Part shown: piece by piece, positions 8,843-20,099 of the stretch
Position numbering within the stretch: position 1 is the stretch's first letter
How the letters are laid out: every line of letters starts with the position of its first letter
DNA from: DYJB01 sp963777165
Lineage (GTDB): Bacteria > Chloroflexota > Anaerolineae > Anaerolineales > E44-bin32
Length of the DNA stretch: 64,000 nucleotides
Direction of reading: 5' to 3'
Assembly: GCA_963777165.1 (NCBI GenBank)
Contig: CAVZPO010000029.1
Location: 23,774-87,773 of the forward strand
Position numbers and translations under genes: made by a program
Notes under the pieces: generated by a model
The model's input: only the letters and a program-made list of their open reading frames with translations
Database searches by the model: none
Told to the model about the DNA's origin: nothing

Positions 8843-9553
8843 CTAATCGGGGAGGCGTGCCACTCCGCCTATCTCGTCGAGCGCGTCTCGAAGTTGGTCG
8901 AAGCGCGCCGGGGGCATCTTCGGCAGGTGGGCCGGGAGCCTCTTGCGGAGCTGTGCCGGCTGGCACACGGGGATCGGCGGCGACTCGACGATCACCTCCG
9001 CGTTGGGGTGGACAAACAGGACGATGGCGTTGACCGGGACGGGCGGACCGCCCGCCAGGAGCCGTGCATCGAGCAACTGGCTGAGCCGCCGTGCGTCGGC
9101 CTGAGCCCGGGCGATCGGATCGCCAAACGTCTCCTCGACGAAGAAGCGCAGCGCGCGGCCGAGCGGCATGTGCTGTTTCCAGCGCCCGTCACGATACACG
9201 AACCTGCCCTCCAGGTTCACGGTCTCGATCACCACGATCCCGCTCGTCGTCAGCAGCACGTGGTCGATGGGGAGCAGGTAGTGGTAGATCCGGGAGGGAT
9301 CGCCGAGTCCTTTCAGCCCGAGCGCCAGCGTGTCCTCGGGTCGCGGCTTCTTCACCCAGCGGTTGGCAAAGTAGATCCCCACGGTGGAGACGGCAAAGCC
9401 CACCACGAGCAGGATGGCGGTGAGCGTCGCCCACTGCGGCCGGCTCATCGTGAGCACGACGGCACCCAGGATGACCAGCAAGCCCCCCAGGCTGGCGGCA
9501 TGCGACGCCGATGCGCGACGGCGAAGGCGTTCCCGATCGATCAGGATCTTCAT
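8843..9553 (-). CDS. Membrane protein with NERD (nuclease-related) domain
   Basis: A 236-aa protein. Two hydrophobic segments lie at about residues 20-65 (SLGGLLVILGAVVLTM and LTAILLVVGFAVSTVGIYFA). A soluble domain follows with HYLLPIDHVLLTTSGIVVIETVNLEGRFVYRDGRWKQ; the hydrophobic strand, VIE and G-x-W pattern match NERD domains. NERD proteins are predicted nucleases or nucleic-acid-associated proteins, but the C-terminal part here gives no firm catalytic set, so activity is unproven. ATG 9553 overlaps the TGA of the upstream FGGY remnant, so translation was historically coupled to that gene. Confidence 0.7.
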   Translation of the reverse strand: MKILIDRERLRRRASASHAASLGGLLVILGAVVLTMSRPQWATLTAILLVVGFAVSTVGIYFANRWVKKPRPEDTLALGLKGLGDPSRIYHYLLPIDHVLLTTSGIVVIETVNLEGRFVYRDGRWKQHMPLGRALRFFVEETFGDPIARAQADARRLSQLLDARLLAGGPPVPVNAIVLFVHPNAEVIVESPPIPVCQPAQLRKRLPAHLPKMPPARFDQLRDALDEIGGVARLPD

Positions 9554-9973
9554 GGCGTGGTGTGTATCCTCCGGAAAACCGGGGCCAGTGCGTCGTACAC
9601 CCGGCGATACTCCTCGCACATCCGCCCGTAGCGGCGTTCGAGCGAACGGCGGGGCTCCACAACGTCATCGATGCGGATCTGATCGTCGACGGCGTCCACG
9701 CCAGGGTACACCGCCATCCCGACGGCCACCGTGAGTGCCGCACCCATGGTGCCCGCCTCGAGCAGGTGTTCCACCACCTGCAGCGGCGGTCCCATTACAT
9801 TACATCGCTCAAACTTCGCGTCCAGACCGGGCTGCTGCACTCGCCGCCGATGGAGTTCAGGGCGCCGATCTCGGCGCCCAGCGCCTCGAGCGCCTCGCAG
9901 ATCCAGCGCACAGGACCGCCTTGTCCCCTCCGGTTCCGGTATCGTGCGCCAGCAAATACCGCTGGTCCATCAT
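9550..9973 (-). pseudogene. FGGY-family sugar kinase (xylulokinase-like) remnant
   Basis: Both ends of an FGGY kinase are present but the middle is gone. From ATG 9973 the N-terminal MMDQRYLLAHDTGTGGDKAVL is the first ATP-loop. It joins almost at once to the C-terminal lobe (GGPVRWICEALEALGAEIGA, then ALNSIGGECSSPVW) in another frame. A second shift of the opposite sense near 9800 leads to VVEHLLEAGTMGAALTVAVG and a proper end at 9550. An intact enzyme has about 500 residues; roughly 330 are missing. The junction lies in GGCGGTC around 9915-9925. This is a true internal deletion or a misassembly, unlike the single-base breaks elsewhere. Confidence 0.8.
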
Positions 9974-10003
9974 GCGGCATGCAGGCCCTCCCGGGTCGGG
10001 CGT

Positions 10004-10783
10004 TCAACGCATCAGTTCTTCGACGTCCTTGTACCACTTGACCCGCTCGCCGACGGCGGCGCGCACTTTCCAGCGGCGAGACTTCGGCGCGGCATCGATC
10101 CGGGCGCGCAGATCCAGGATGCGCTGGCTGACGACGCGTTTGTCCTCGGTACTCAACTGCGGGTACCGCCCGAGTGCCTCGAGCACAGTGTCCAGGTTGG
10201 CGGTGAGCGTGCGCCACCAGCCCCAGTCCGAGGCGGCGAAGCGGCAGACGATCCGAGCGTTGATCGTCTGGTTATCGCCTTCGTCGACGGGATGTTCGCG
10301 CAAGAGCATGATCGTGTCGATCAGGTCCTTCTCGTTGATGCGGACGATCTGCATCTTCTCGAGCAGCAGTTCGGCCAGGGGGATCGTCGGCCAGTCCGCC
10401 TCCAGCCGGCCCGTGAAGGGCAGGGGGTGGCAGAAATCCAGTTTGTCCAGGAAGACGTCGATGTGGCGCCCGTAGTGCGGGTCGTGGAAAATCAGCCGCC
10501 CCTCCCCAAACAGGCGGGTGACCATCTTGTCCTCGTCGTAGCCGGCGTCGGTCAGAAAGCGGATGATGGCCTGGAAATCGCGGCTGTAGCCGACGAAATC
10601 GATATCGGTGAAGACGCGCCCGAGCGCATCCTGCAGCCGGCCGTGCTCGGGACAGTGGGTGCGAAAGGCCAGGGCTCCTATCAGGCGCAGGGATAGGGCG
10701 CGATTCTCGGGTCGCTCCAGCGCCTCCAGCAGGCGCGAGCATTCGGCGAGGAAGTCTTCCAGGATCGGACCGTAGGCTCTCAT
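10004..10783 (-). CDS. Nucleotidyltransferase-like protein of unknown function
   Basis: A 259-aa cytosolic protein. Residues ~30-100 look like the core of a minimal nucleotidyltransferase: LIGALAFRTHCPEH in place of the usual GS loop, then VFTDIDFVGYSRD with the paired metal-binding aspartates, and HIDVFLDKLDF with a possible third Asp. The remainder is helical (PLAELLLEKMQIVRINEKDL, reminiscent of AbiEii-type proteins), but I cannot assign a substrate. It sits 27 bp after a metallophosphoesterase and 30 bp before the FGGY remnant on the same strand, so the genes are probably cotranscribed. Confidence 0.7.
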   Translation of the reverse strand: MRAYGPILEDFLAECSRLLEALERPENRALSLRLIGALAFRTHCPEHGRLQDALGRVFTDIDFVGYSRDFQAIIRFLTDAGYDEDKMVTRLFGEGRLIFHDPHYGRHIDVFLDKLDFCHPLPFTGRLEADWPTIPLAELLLEKMQIVRINEKDLIDTIMLLREHPVDEGDNQTINARIVCRFAASDWGWWRTLTANLDTVLEALGRYPQLSTEDKRVVSQRILDLRARIDAAPKSRRWKVRAAVGERVKWYKDVEELMR

Positions 10784-10810
10784 CGGATCCCTCCGCCGCG
10801 GCCGCCAACC

Positions 10811-11764
10811 TCAGGCCGAGATCAACAGATGCCCTTTGACCTTGTCGCGTTCCAGGTTCAGGATGGCGGCCTTCATGATGCCCTCGGCATACTCACTACC
10901 TGGGTTCATGCACAGCGTCCGGCCGATGCGCGTGTGGCCGGGGGCTTCGTGAATGTGGCCGTGCAGCGTCACCAGGGGCTGCACGCGCTCGATCAGCCGG
11001 CGGACGGCCGGGCTGCCGACCGGTTTCATCAGGATCTGCCCGCCGCGGGCGATGATCTTCAGGTTGGCATCCAGCTCGGGGCACACATCGATCCCGGAAT
11101 CATAAGGCGGCACGTGCAGCGCCATCAGCGCCGTGGACGGGCGTTCCAGGAGTGCGGCGACTTGCGTCAGGCGCGCCTCGAGCTGCTCCTCTTCCAGGTC
11201 GCGGGCGCAGTGCCACGGCGTCATGTTGGCGTTCGACACCCCGATCAACTCATGATCGTCGTCGATCCACAGCCGCTTGCCGTCGGGATTGGCCACGGAA
11301 GGGAACTCGTCGATGACGCGGTCGATGGAGTACAGATCATCGTTGCCCGGCATGAAGTACATCCGGATGCCCTGCGGCGTGAGCTTCTCGTCGGCCAGCG
11401 TCAACCACTGGCGGATTCGATCGCACATGGCGCGCTCGAAGACGGCGCTCATCTGATCCGCGTCGCCCTCCAGCGCATTGGCTTCGTCCTGCTCGAGCAC
11501 CAGCGGGTAGAAGCCGACGTTGCTGATCGTCTGCTTGAGCTTCTCGAGCTCGGCCGTCGTCGCCGGCTGCTCGCGCCGGTTGAACAGATAACCCTCATAC
11601 CGACCGCCGCCCTTGTGGACCACGGGGACCATCGCCTTGCCGGTCACATCCCCGCCCACGATCAGCACCTGCGCCTTGTACTGCAGCGCGGCAGCCAGGA
11701 ATTTGCGGAAGAAGGCCTCCGAACCATGGAAATCGGTGGCAAACAGAACGCGCGTCATACCCAT
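10811..11764 (-). CDS. Calcineurin-like metallophosphoesterase
   Basis: A 317-aa predicted soluble phosphoesterase with the ordered metal-ligand motifs of the family: ATDFHGSE (DxH) at the N-terminus, IVGGDVTG (GDxxG), FMPGNDDLYS (GND), ALHVPPYDSG, and LHGHIHEAPG (GHxH) followed by NPGSEYAEG near the C-terminus. ATG 11764 (MGMTRVLF) has a GAGGGGAG ribosome site 6-7 nt upstream; ATG 11758 is an alternative. Family members hydrolyse phosphomonoesters or diesters, and the substrate here is unknown. It heads a likely operon with the nucleotidyltransferase-like gene. Confidence 0.85.
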   Translation of the reverse strand: MGMTRVLFATDFHGSEAFFRKFLAAALQYKAQVLIVGGDVTGKAMVPVVHKGGGRYEGYLFNRREQPATTAELEKLKQTISNVGFYPLVLEQDEANALEGDADQMSAVFERAMCDRIRQWLTLADEKLTPQGIRMYFMPGNDDLYSIDRVIDEFPSVANPDGKRLWIDDDHELIGVSNANMTPWHCARDLEEEQLEARLTQVAALLERPSTALMALHVPPYDSGIDVCPELDANLKIIARGGQILMKPVGSPAVRRLIERVQPLVTLHGHIHEAPGHTRIGRTLCMNPGSEYAEGIMKAAILNLERDKVKGHLLISA

Positions 11765-11855
11765 GCAGGCTCCCCTCGCAGCGTGCCCGGCGGGGAACCC
11801 CGCCGAAGATCGTTCTGCGGGGCGTGGGTCGGGCCCTTTCTGGCACAACTCGGAC

Positions 11856-11890
11856 GACGGCCGGAGAAGGCTTGCCCTTCTCCGGCCGTC
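11856..11890 (-). terminator. Strong hairpin after the APC permease gene
   Basis: A perfect 15-bp inverted repeat (11856-11870 with 11876-11890, loop of 5) lies 21 bp past the permease stop. No run of T follows on the minus strand, so it may be a Rho-aided terminator or an mRNA end-stabilising hairpin. Confidence 0.5.
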
Positions 11891-11910
11891 AGGAGACTCC
11901 CATTCGCCGG

Positions 11911-13542
11911 TCAGACCGGCGGGATGGACTGGAAGGTCCAGTTGATGTCGATGCCTTCGTTCTTCAGCCGGTAAGCCCGCGCGGCATAGAACACGATCAG
12001 GCCGCTGATCACCAACCCGGCCAGGACGAACAACTTGGTCGAGTTGATCCCGCCGCCGACGGCGGGGTAGAGGAAGGAGGCGATCACCATCCACAGCATG
12101 TAGGCCAGGGTGATCGCGCCCACCAGCGTGACGACCGGAACCGGGCCGATCTTGCGTCGGACCAAGGCGCTGGCGTTCTCAAACAGGTCCTTCTTGAGGA
12201 ACGGGAACAGCGTCATGGCGGTGACGGGTACGAACATCGTGCACACGGCGAAGAAGACGAAGTTGAGCTGGGCGCCCATCACCCCGCCGGCCCACAGCAG
12301 GCCGGAGGCATCGATCACGCCGATCTCGGCGATCAACGTGATGATCAGGATGGCCCAGATCGGGCTGCGCAGCTTGGGGTGGATCCAGCATACGCGTTCC
12401 GGGATCAGCCGGTCGAACGACCAGGCGAAGACGATCCGGCTGCAGTAGAAGAAGTAGGTCTGCGCCAGGTTGATCAAGGTGTAGATCCACACCGCCGCCA
12501 CGATCAGCACCAGGATGAAGCTCGGCCTGAGGATGGCGGCGTAGAACGTGATGTAGGGCATCGCCGTCACGCCGGCCGACGGCGTCTGGCTCAGGAAGCT
12601 CTCGGCGGCGATCCACTCCAGGGGCACGACCCGCTGCAGCAGCAAGGCCCCCACGATGAAGATCGCCCAGGTGACGATCAGCGACGACCAGGAGCCGGCC
12701 AGCAGCGTGGTCTCGGCCTGCTTGACCTCGCCGGCGAAGAACGTCGGGATGTAGTAACCGTAGAACACCCAGAAGCCCATGATCAGACCGGCCAGCGTCA
12801 TGATCATCACGTTCGGGTTGGTCACCATCCCGTTCGACTCCGCCAGCGCAACACGCCCGGCGTAGCTCCCGGCACCCATGAACTTGTCCCACGCCGCCGG
12901 GAAGGCGTCCGCCGAAGCCGTACCCAGCTGGAAGTACAGGATCGCCCACGCCAGAAGCCCCAGGAAGAACCCGACTTCCAGGATGCGCACGATGGTGCGT
13001 GTCGGCAGGATCATCGTCCCGAACGTGATCAGCGTGCAGATCGTGCCGATTACGACGATCCCGATGGAGCTCCCCGACCAGTCGGCGAACCCGACCAGGC
13101 CGGGGTTGGAGAAGATGATCCCCATCGAGCGCGTCAGCGTCGGGATCGCCACCAGCGGGATCCAGGCGATCAGCGAGCCGGCGACCATGGCGCTGAAGAT
13201 GACAAGCGTCCAGCTGGCGGCGAATGCCAGTGGGGCGCTCAGCACGCGGCTTCCCAACGTGTAGTCGGCGGCGGAACGAGGCATGGTGGCGCCGATGGCG
13301 GCGTAGGTGTAGGCATGGAACAGGCAGAAGATCATCGCCACGGTGAGCACACCGATGATGCTGCTGCCCGGCCAGACTCCCGCAACCCAGGAGTACGGGA
13401 TCAGCCCGGATGACGACAGGCTGATGCAGTGGACGCCGAACACCATCGCCCCGAAGACGCCGATGGTCCGAATCAGACCGGAGCTCTTACGAGCGTAGAG
13501 CTTGCGCTCGCCGCCCCCGGCTGGGGCAACCATTTCGGCCAT
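11911..13542 (-). CDS. APC-superfamily amino acid/amine permease
   Basis: A 543-aa polytopic membrane protein with about 12 hydrophobic segments spread over its length, for example LIRTIGVFGAMVFGVHCISL (TM1), IGVLTVAMIFCLFHAYTYAA (TM2) and VIFSAMVAGSLIAWIPLV. PRSAADYTLGSRVL after TM2 resembles the cytoplasmic loop of the APC family. Family members move amino acids or amines with protons or as exchangers; the specificity cannot be read from sequence. ATG 13542 follows a GAGGAGG ribosome site. It is separated from the metallophosphoesterase by a strong hairpin and may be a single-gene unit. Confidence 0.85.
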   Translation of the reverse strand: MAEMVAPAGGGERKLYARKSSGLIRTIGVFGAMVFGVHCISLSSSGLIPYSWVAGVWPGSSIIGVLTVAMIFCLFHAYTYAAIGATMPRSAADYTLGSRVLSAPLAFAASWTLVIFSAMVAGSLIAWIPLVAIPTLTRSMGIIFSNPGLVGFADWSGSSIGIVVIGTICTLITFGTMILPTRTIVRILEVGFFLGLLAWAILYFQLGTASADAFPAAWDKFMGAGSYAGRVALAESNGMVTNPNVMIMTLAGLIMGFWVFYGYYIPTFFAGEVKQAETTLLAGSWSSLIVTWAIFIVGALLLQRVVPLEWIAAESFLSQTPSAGVTAMPYITFYAAILRPSFILVLIVAAVWIYTLINLAQTYFFYCSRIVFAWSFDRLIPERVCWIHPKLRSPIWAILIITLIAEIGVIDASGLLWAGGVMGAQLNFVFFAVCTMFVPVTAMTLFPFLKKDLFENASALVRRKIGPVPVVTLVGAITLAYMLWMVIASFLYPAVGGGINSTKLFVLAGLVISGLIVFYAARAYRLKNEGIDINWTFQSIPPV

Positions 13543-14259
13543 GATGGCATTCCTCCTCAAGTGGTCTCGGATGGAGCGTCGTTCAAACGAGCAGGCGTCC
13601 GAGGACACCTCCTTCTCATCCTGGCGCTGACCACCAGGACGTGCGACTGCGCCCCTTTGCGACGGTTCCATGCCGCGCCATGCGGCGGCGAATTCGATTC
13701 AGCGGGTCTGTGTCTCAGGGCCCTCGACGTACGGCCCTACAATCCGAACCACGTGCTGTCGAGGACCAACCTGCAGCTAACGGCGAAGCCTCCCCCGCCG
13801 CTGATCCGCTTGGCAGGACCGGGAGTAGCGTTCGCATGGAAGATCCTCGGGCCTGGAGGGCGATGGGCGTGGGAGGTGTTGCTACGAAGCGCCACCCCGC
13901 CCGAGTGATAAGAGAGGGGCCGGGCGGAGGAGTCGTGGTCGGTGAGAGGGGATCGCGGATGATGACCACACCGCACCATTCGGCCGTCGTTGCGAAAGAC
14001 TCCCAGCCGTCGCCGGCCCCGATGGCCGATGTCCGGGCTCCGGGCGGTCGCTCAAGATCGTGGTATATCTACGCCGACAGCGACGGAAATCGTATGCCGC
14101 CGGAGCCGGGCCCCTCCAACCATTATAGGGAAGGAAGCCCCGCTGGGACAAGTGAGAATGCCAGTTCCGGACCGGAGAATGGGCGCCAGGGCGATCCCCC
14201 AAGACCCAAGGCGCTGGCCATGGCCAAATACGCTCCGCGCCAGGCGCCCGGGTGTGAGA
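13543..14259. other. Long intergenic stretch, no gene recognised
   Basis: About 700 bp between the divergent permease and the small gene at 14260. Open frames exist on both strands, but none shows coherent composition, a ribosome site or a recognisable motif. The minus-strand part next to 13560 should hold the permease promoter, which I could not locate. Confidence 0.4.
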
Positions 14260-14778
14260 ATGGAACTTCTCAGGCGCGTGCTCGCTCCGTGGCGAGCCAG
14301 ACAGGCTGCCGAGGCGGAGAGCGACATCCGAGGCTGGCACGCGGCGTGTGAGGTGGTCCTCGGCACCTCGATCCAGGCCCTCCAGGACCCGAAGCTCGCG
14401 CGAGGAGACATCGGCGTAGCCCTCGATCGGATCGACCGGGCGCTCTTCCGCCTCCGAGACACCGGCACCGGAGCTCAGCATGCCTTGCGACGGCGGGACC
14501 CCGGGCTGGGTGAGCGAATGCGCCTGCTCTCGGAAGCCATTGTCGTCCTGCGGAACGACACTGTCCGCTTCATGATCCGCGCTCAGGGGGCGACGCCGCC
14601 GTTCATGCAGGAGGAAGGGGGGTCTCCCCGACAGGCCGAAGCCTACCAGCGAGCGATGCTAGACGTTGGGCTGGCCGCCCGGCGACGCTCCGCCGGGATC
14701 GAGCGTGACCTGCGCCAACTCTGGGCGGATTTGCAGCCAACCCTCGCCCACCTGGCCGGTTCTTCGACCAGGCCCTGA
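14260..14778 (+). CDS. Small hypothetical protein, mostly helical
   Basis: I do not recognise this 172-aa protein. It is rich in Arg, Ala, Leu and Glu with heptad-like spacing (VALDRIDRALFRLRDTG, GLAARRRSAGIERDLRQLWA), suggesting long helices, and has no membrane segment or signal. The start at 14260 (MELLRRVLAPW) is chosen because composition becomes protein-like there; ATG 14158 in the same frame is an alternative, and neither has a clear ribosome site. It ends 54 bp before the rpoB promoter, so it is not part of the rpoB transcript. Confidence 0.45.
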   Translation: MELLRRVLAPWRARQAAEAESDIRGWHAACEVVLGTSIQALQDPKLARGDIGVALDRIDRALFRLRDTGTGAQHALRRRDPGLGERMRLLSEAIVVLRNDTVRFMIRAQGATPPFMQEEGGSPRQAEAYQRAMLDVGLAARRRSAGIERDLRQLWADLQPTLAHLAGSSTRP

Positions 14779-14831
14779 CCGCCTAGCGGTCCGGCTTCCC
14801 TCTGGCACCCGGACCAGGCGGGGGAAGGGGA

Positions 14832-14860
14832 TTGACGACCTCCGATTCCGGTGATATCCT
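14832..14860 (+). promoter_or_regulatory. Sigma70-type promoter of rpoB
   Basis: TTGACG (14832-14837), 17 bp, TATCCT (14855-14860). The predicted leader to ATG 14993 is about 125 nt and holds a nested hairpin ending in TTTT. Confidence 0.7.
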
Positions 14861-14897
14861 GTTCATTCGCAATCCACGGCCGCCTCCCAGGAGGCTT

Positions 14898-14942
14898 GCG
14901 GGAAACGGCCTGCCAGGAAGGCAGGCGGTTCCCCGCGCTTTT
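14898..14942 (+). promoter_or_regulatory. Attenuator-like hairpin in the rpoB leader
   Basis: The inner stem pairs 14908-14914 with 14920-14926 (7 bp, loop of 5). An outer arm GCGGG (14898-14902) pairs with CCCGC (14932-14936), with A-T pairs between. GCTTTT follows at 14937-14942. It is placed like a leader terminator between promoter and gene. The U tract is short, so attenuation is inferred. Confidence 0.5.
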
Positions 14943-14992
14943 GTGTTCAGCGGCTGGCTCGCCGGTGCATCGCAGTCGAGAGGAGCAGCTTG

Positions 14993-18896
<3,904 letters not shown>

Positions 18897-18928
18897 CCGG
18901 CACGACAGCAGTTGCCTGACAACTGATC

Positions 18929-18957
18929 TTGACGGTTCCGGCGTCGGGTGGTATTAT
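18929..18957 (+). promoter_or_regulatory. Strong sigma70-type promoter of the rpsL-led cluster
   Basis: TTGACG (18929-18934), 17 bp, TATTAT (18952-18957). It starts 32 bp after the rpoB stop. A small CAGTTG/CAACTG inverted repeat (18909-18925) lies between them and could be a weak rpoB terminator. Confidence 0.8.
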
Positions 18958-18982
18958 CGACATTTGCCCGCACTGAACTGAG

Positions 18983-19099
18983 GGGCAGGGGTGCTCGATC
19001 TCCCTGCCCGAACCGAATACGAACGGTGTCGCTGCGGAGGCCATCGTGCACGACGGATGGCCTCCCACGTTGGAAAGAGGCCGGGGCGCAAGCCCCGGC
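18983..19099 (+). promoter_or_regulatory. Structured 5' leader of rpsL with three perfect hairpins
   Basis: Three consecutive perfect stems: 18983-18990 with 19002-19009 (8 bp, loop 11); 19036-19045 with 19056-19065 (10 bp, loop 10); 19080-19087 with 19092-19099 (8 bp, GCAA GNRA-type loop). The leader is about 155 nt and lacks U tracts. It is a candidate for ribosomal-protein autoregulation of the str operon. The ligand is unknown. Confidence 0.55.
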
Positions 19100-19117
19100 T
19101 CCATCTGGAGGCAGAGA

Positions 19118-19537
19118 GTGCCCACGATCAACCAGCTGGTGCGCAAGGGCCGGACGGCTAAGAAGGGCAAATCCAAGGCGCCGGCGCTGCAGTTCAGCCT
19201 GAACACGATGAAGCAGCGCCGAAACGCCGTCGCCAAGGGATCGCCCCAGAAGCGCGGGGTGTGCACGCAGGTGCGCACCCAGACGCCCAAGAAGCCGAAC
19301 TCGGCGCTGCGCAAGGTCGCCCGAGTGCGGCTGACCAATGGCATCGAGGTCTCGGCCTACATCCCGGGGGAGGGCCACTCGCTGCAGGAGCACTCGGTGG
19401 TGCTGGTGCGCGGCGGCCGTGTCAAGGACCTGCCGGGCGTGCGCTACCACATCGTCCGCGGCACCCTGGATACTACGGGCGTCGACGGACGTCGTCAGGG
19501 CCGATCCAAGTACGGTGGCAAGCGGCCCAAGGAATAG
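19118..19537 (+). CDS. rpsL: 30S ribosomal protein S12
   Basis: A 139-aa decoding-centre protein. It starts at GTG 19118 (MPTINQLVRKGR) after GGAGG. TPKKPNSALRKVARVRLTNG, YIPGEGHSLQEHSVVLVRGG and the KDLPGVRYHIVRGTLD end are canonical. Relative to the E. coli protein it carries about 15 extra residues (FSLNTMKQRRNAVAKG) between PAL and SPQKRGVC. The usual Lys of streptomycin and accuracy mutants is kept (TPKKPN). First gene of a long plus-strand ribosomal cluster. Confidence 0.97.
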   Translation: MPTINQLVRKGRTAKKGKSKAPALQFSLNTMKQRRNAVAKGSPQKRGVCTQVRTQTPKKPNSALRKVARVRLTNGIEVSAYIPGEGHSLQEHSVVLVRGGRVKDLPGVRYHIVRGTLDTTGVDGRRQGRSKYGGKRPKE

Positions 19538-19594
19538 ACCGGCCTGTGCCGTCGGCGCTCCGCCGGCGGCCGATGATGTTTCAGGAGCAGAACG

Positions 19595-20062
19595 ATGCGA
19601 CGCAGCAAGCCCACCAAGCGCAACATTCCCGGCGATGTCCGGCACAACAGCGTGCTGGTGACCGGGTTCGTCAACCGGTTGATGCGGCGCGGCAAGCGCA
19701 GCACCGGCACCCGGGTCGTGTACCGGGCGTTCGACCTGATCACGGCGCGCGCCAAGCGGGACCCGCTGGAGGTATTCGAGCAGGCGATCAAGAACGCTTC
19801 GCCGATGCTCGAGGTGAAGCCCCGACGGGTGGGTGGCGCGACGTACCAGGTGCCGGTCGAGGTCAGTCCGGAGCGGCGCACAGCCCTGGCCATGCGCTGG
19901 CTGCTGGCTGCCGCCCGCTCGCGCGGCGGCAAGTCGATGTCGGAAAAGCTGGCCGGCGAACTGATGGATGCTGCCAACAACACCGGCTCGGCGATCAAGC
20001 GCCGCGAGGAAACCCACAAGATGGCGGAGGCCAACCGCGCCTTCGCCCACTACCGCTGGTAG
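19595..20062 (+). CDS. rpsG: 30S ribosomal protein S7
   Basis: A 155-aa head-nucleating protein of the small subunit that binds the 3' domain of 16S rRNA. The start MRRSKPTKRNIPGDVRHNS replaces the commoner MPRRG..; IKNASPMLEVKPRRVGGATY, RRTALAMRWLLAAAR and the end THKMAEANRAFAHYRW are typical. It lies 57 bp after rpsL and 37 bp before fusA, the usual str-operon order. In E. coli S7 autoregulates this operon; no comparable site was checked here. Confidence 0.97.
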   Translation: MRRSKPTKRNIPGDVRHNSVLVTGFVNRLMRRGKRSTGTRVVYRAFDLITARAKRDPLEVFEQAIKNASPMLEVKPRRVGGATYQVPVEVSPERRTALAMRWLLAAARSRGGKSMSEKLAGELMDAANNTGSAIKRREETHKMAEANRAFAHYRW

Positions 20063-20099
20063 AGAAGGAGTAGGCCCGGCCTTCGGGCTGGGGACCGTC

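Noticed and set aside
13543..14259. Several short open frames on both strands
   Set aside because: They lack ribosome sites and motifs and overlap one another; none is better than chance.
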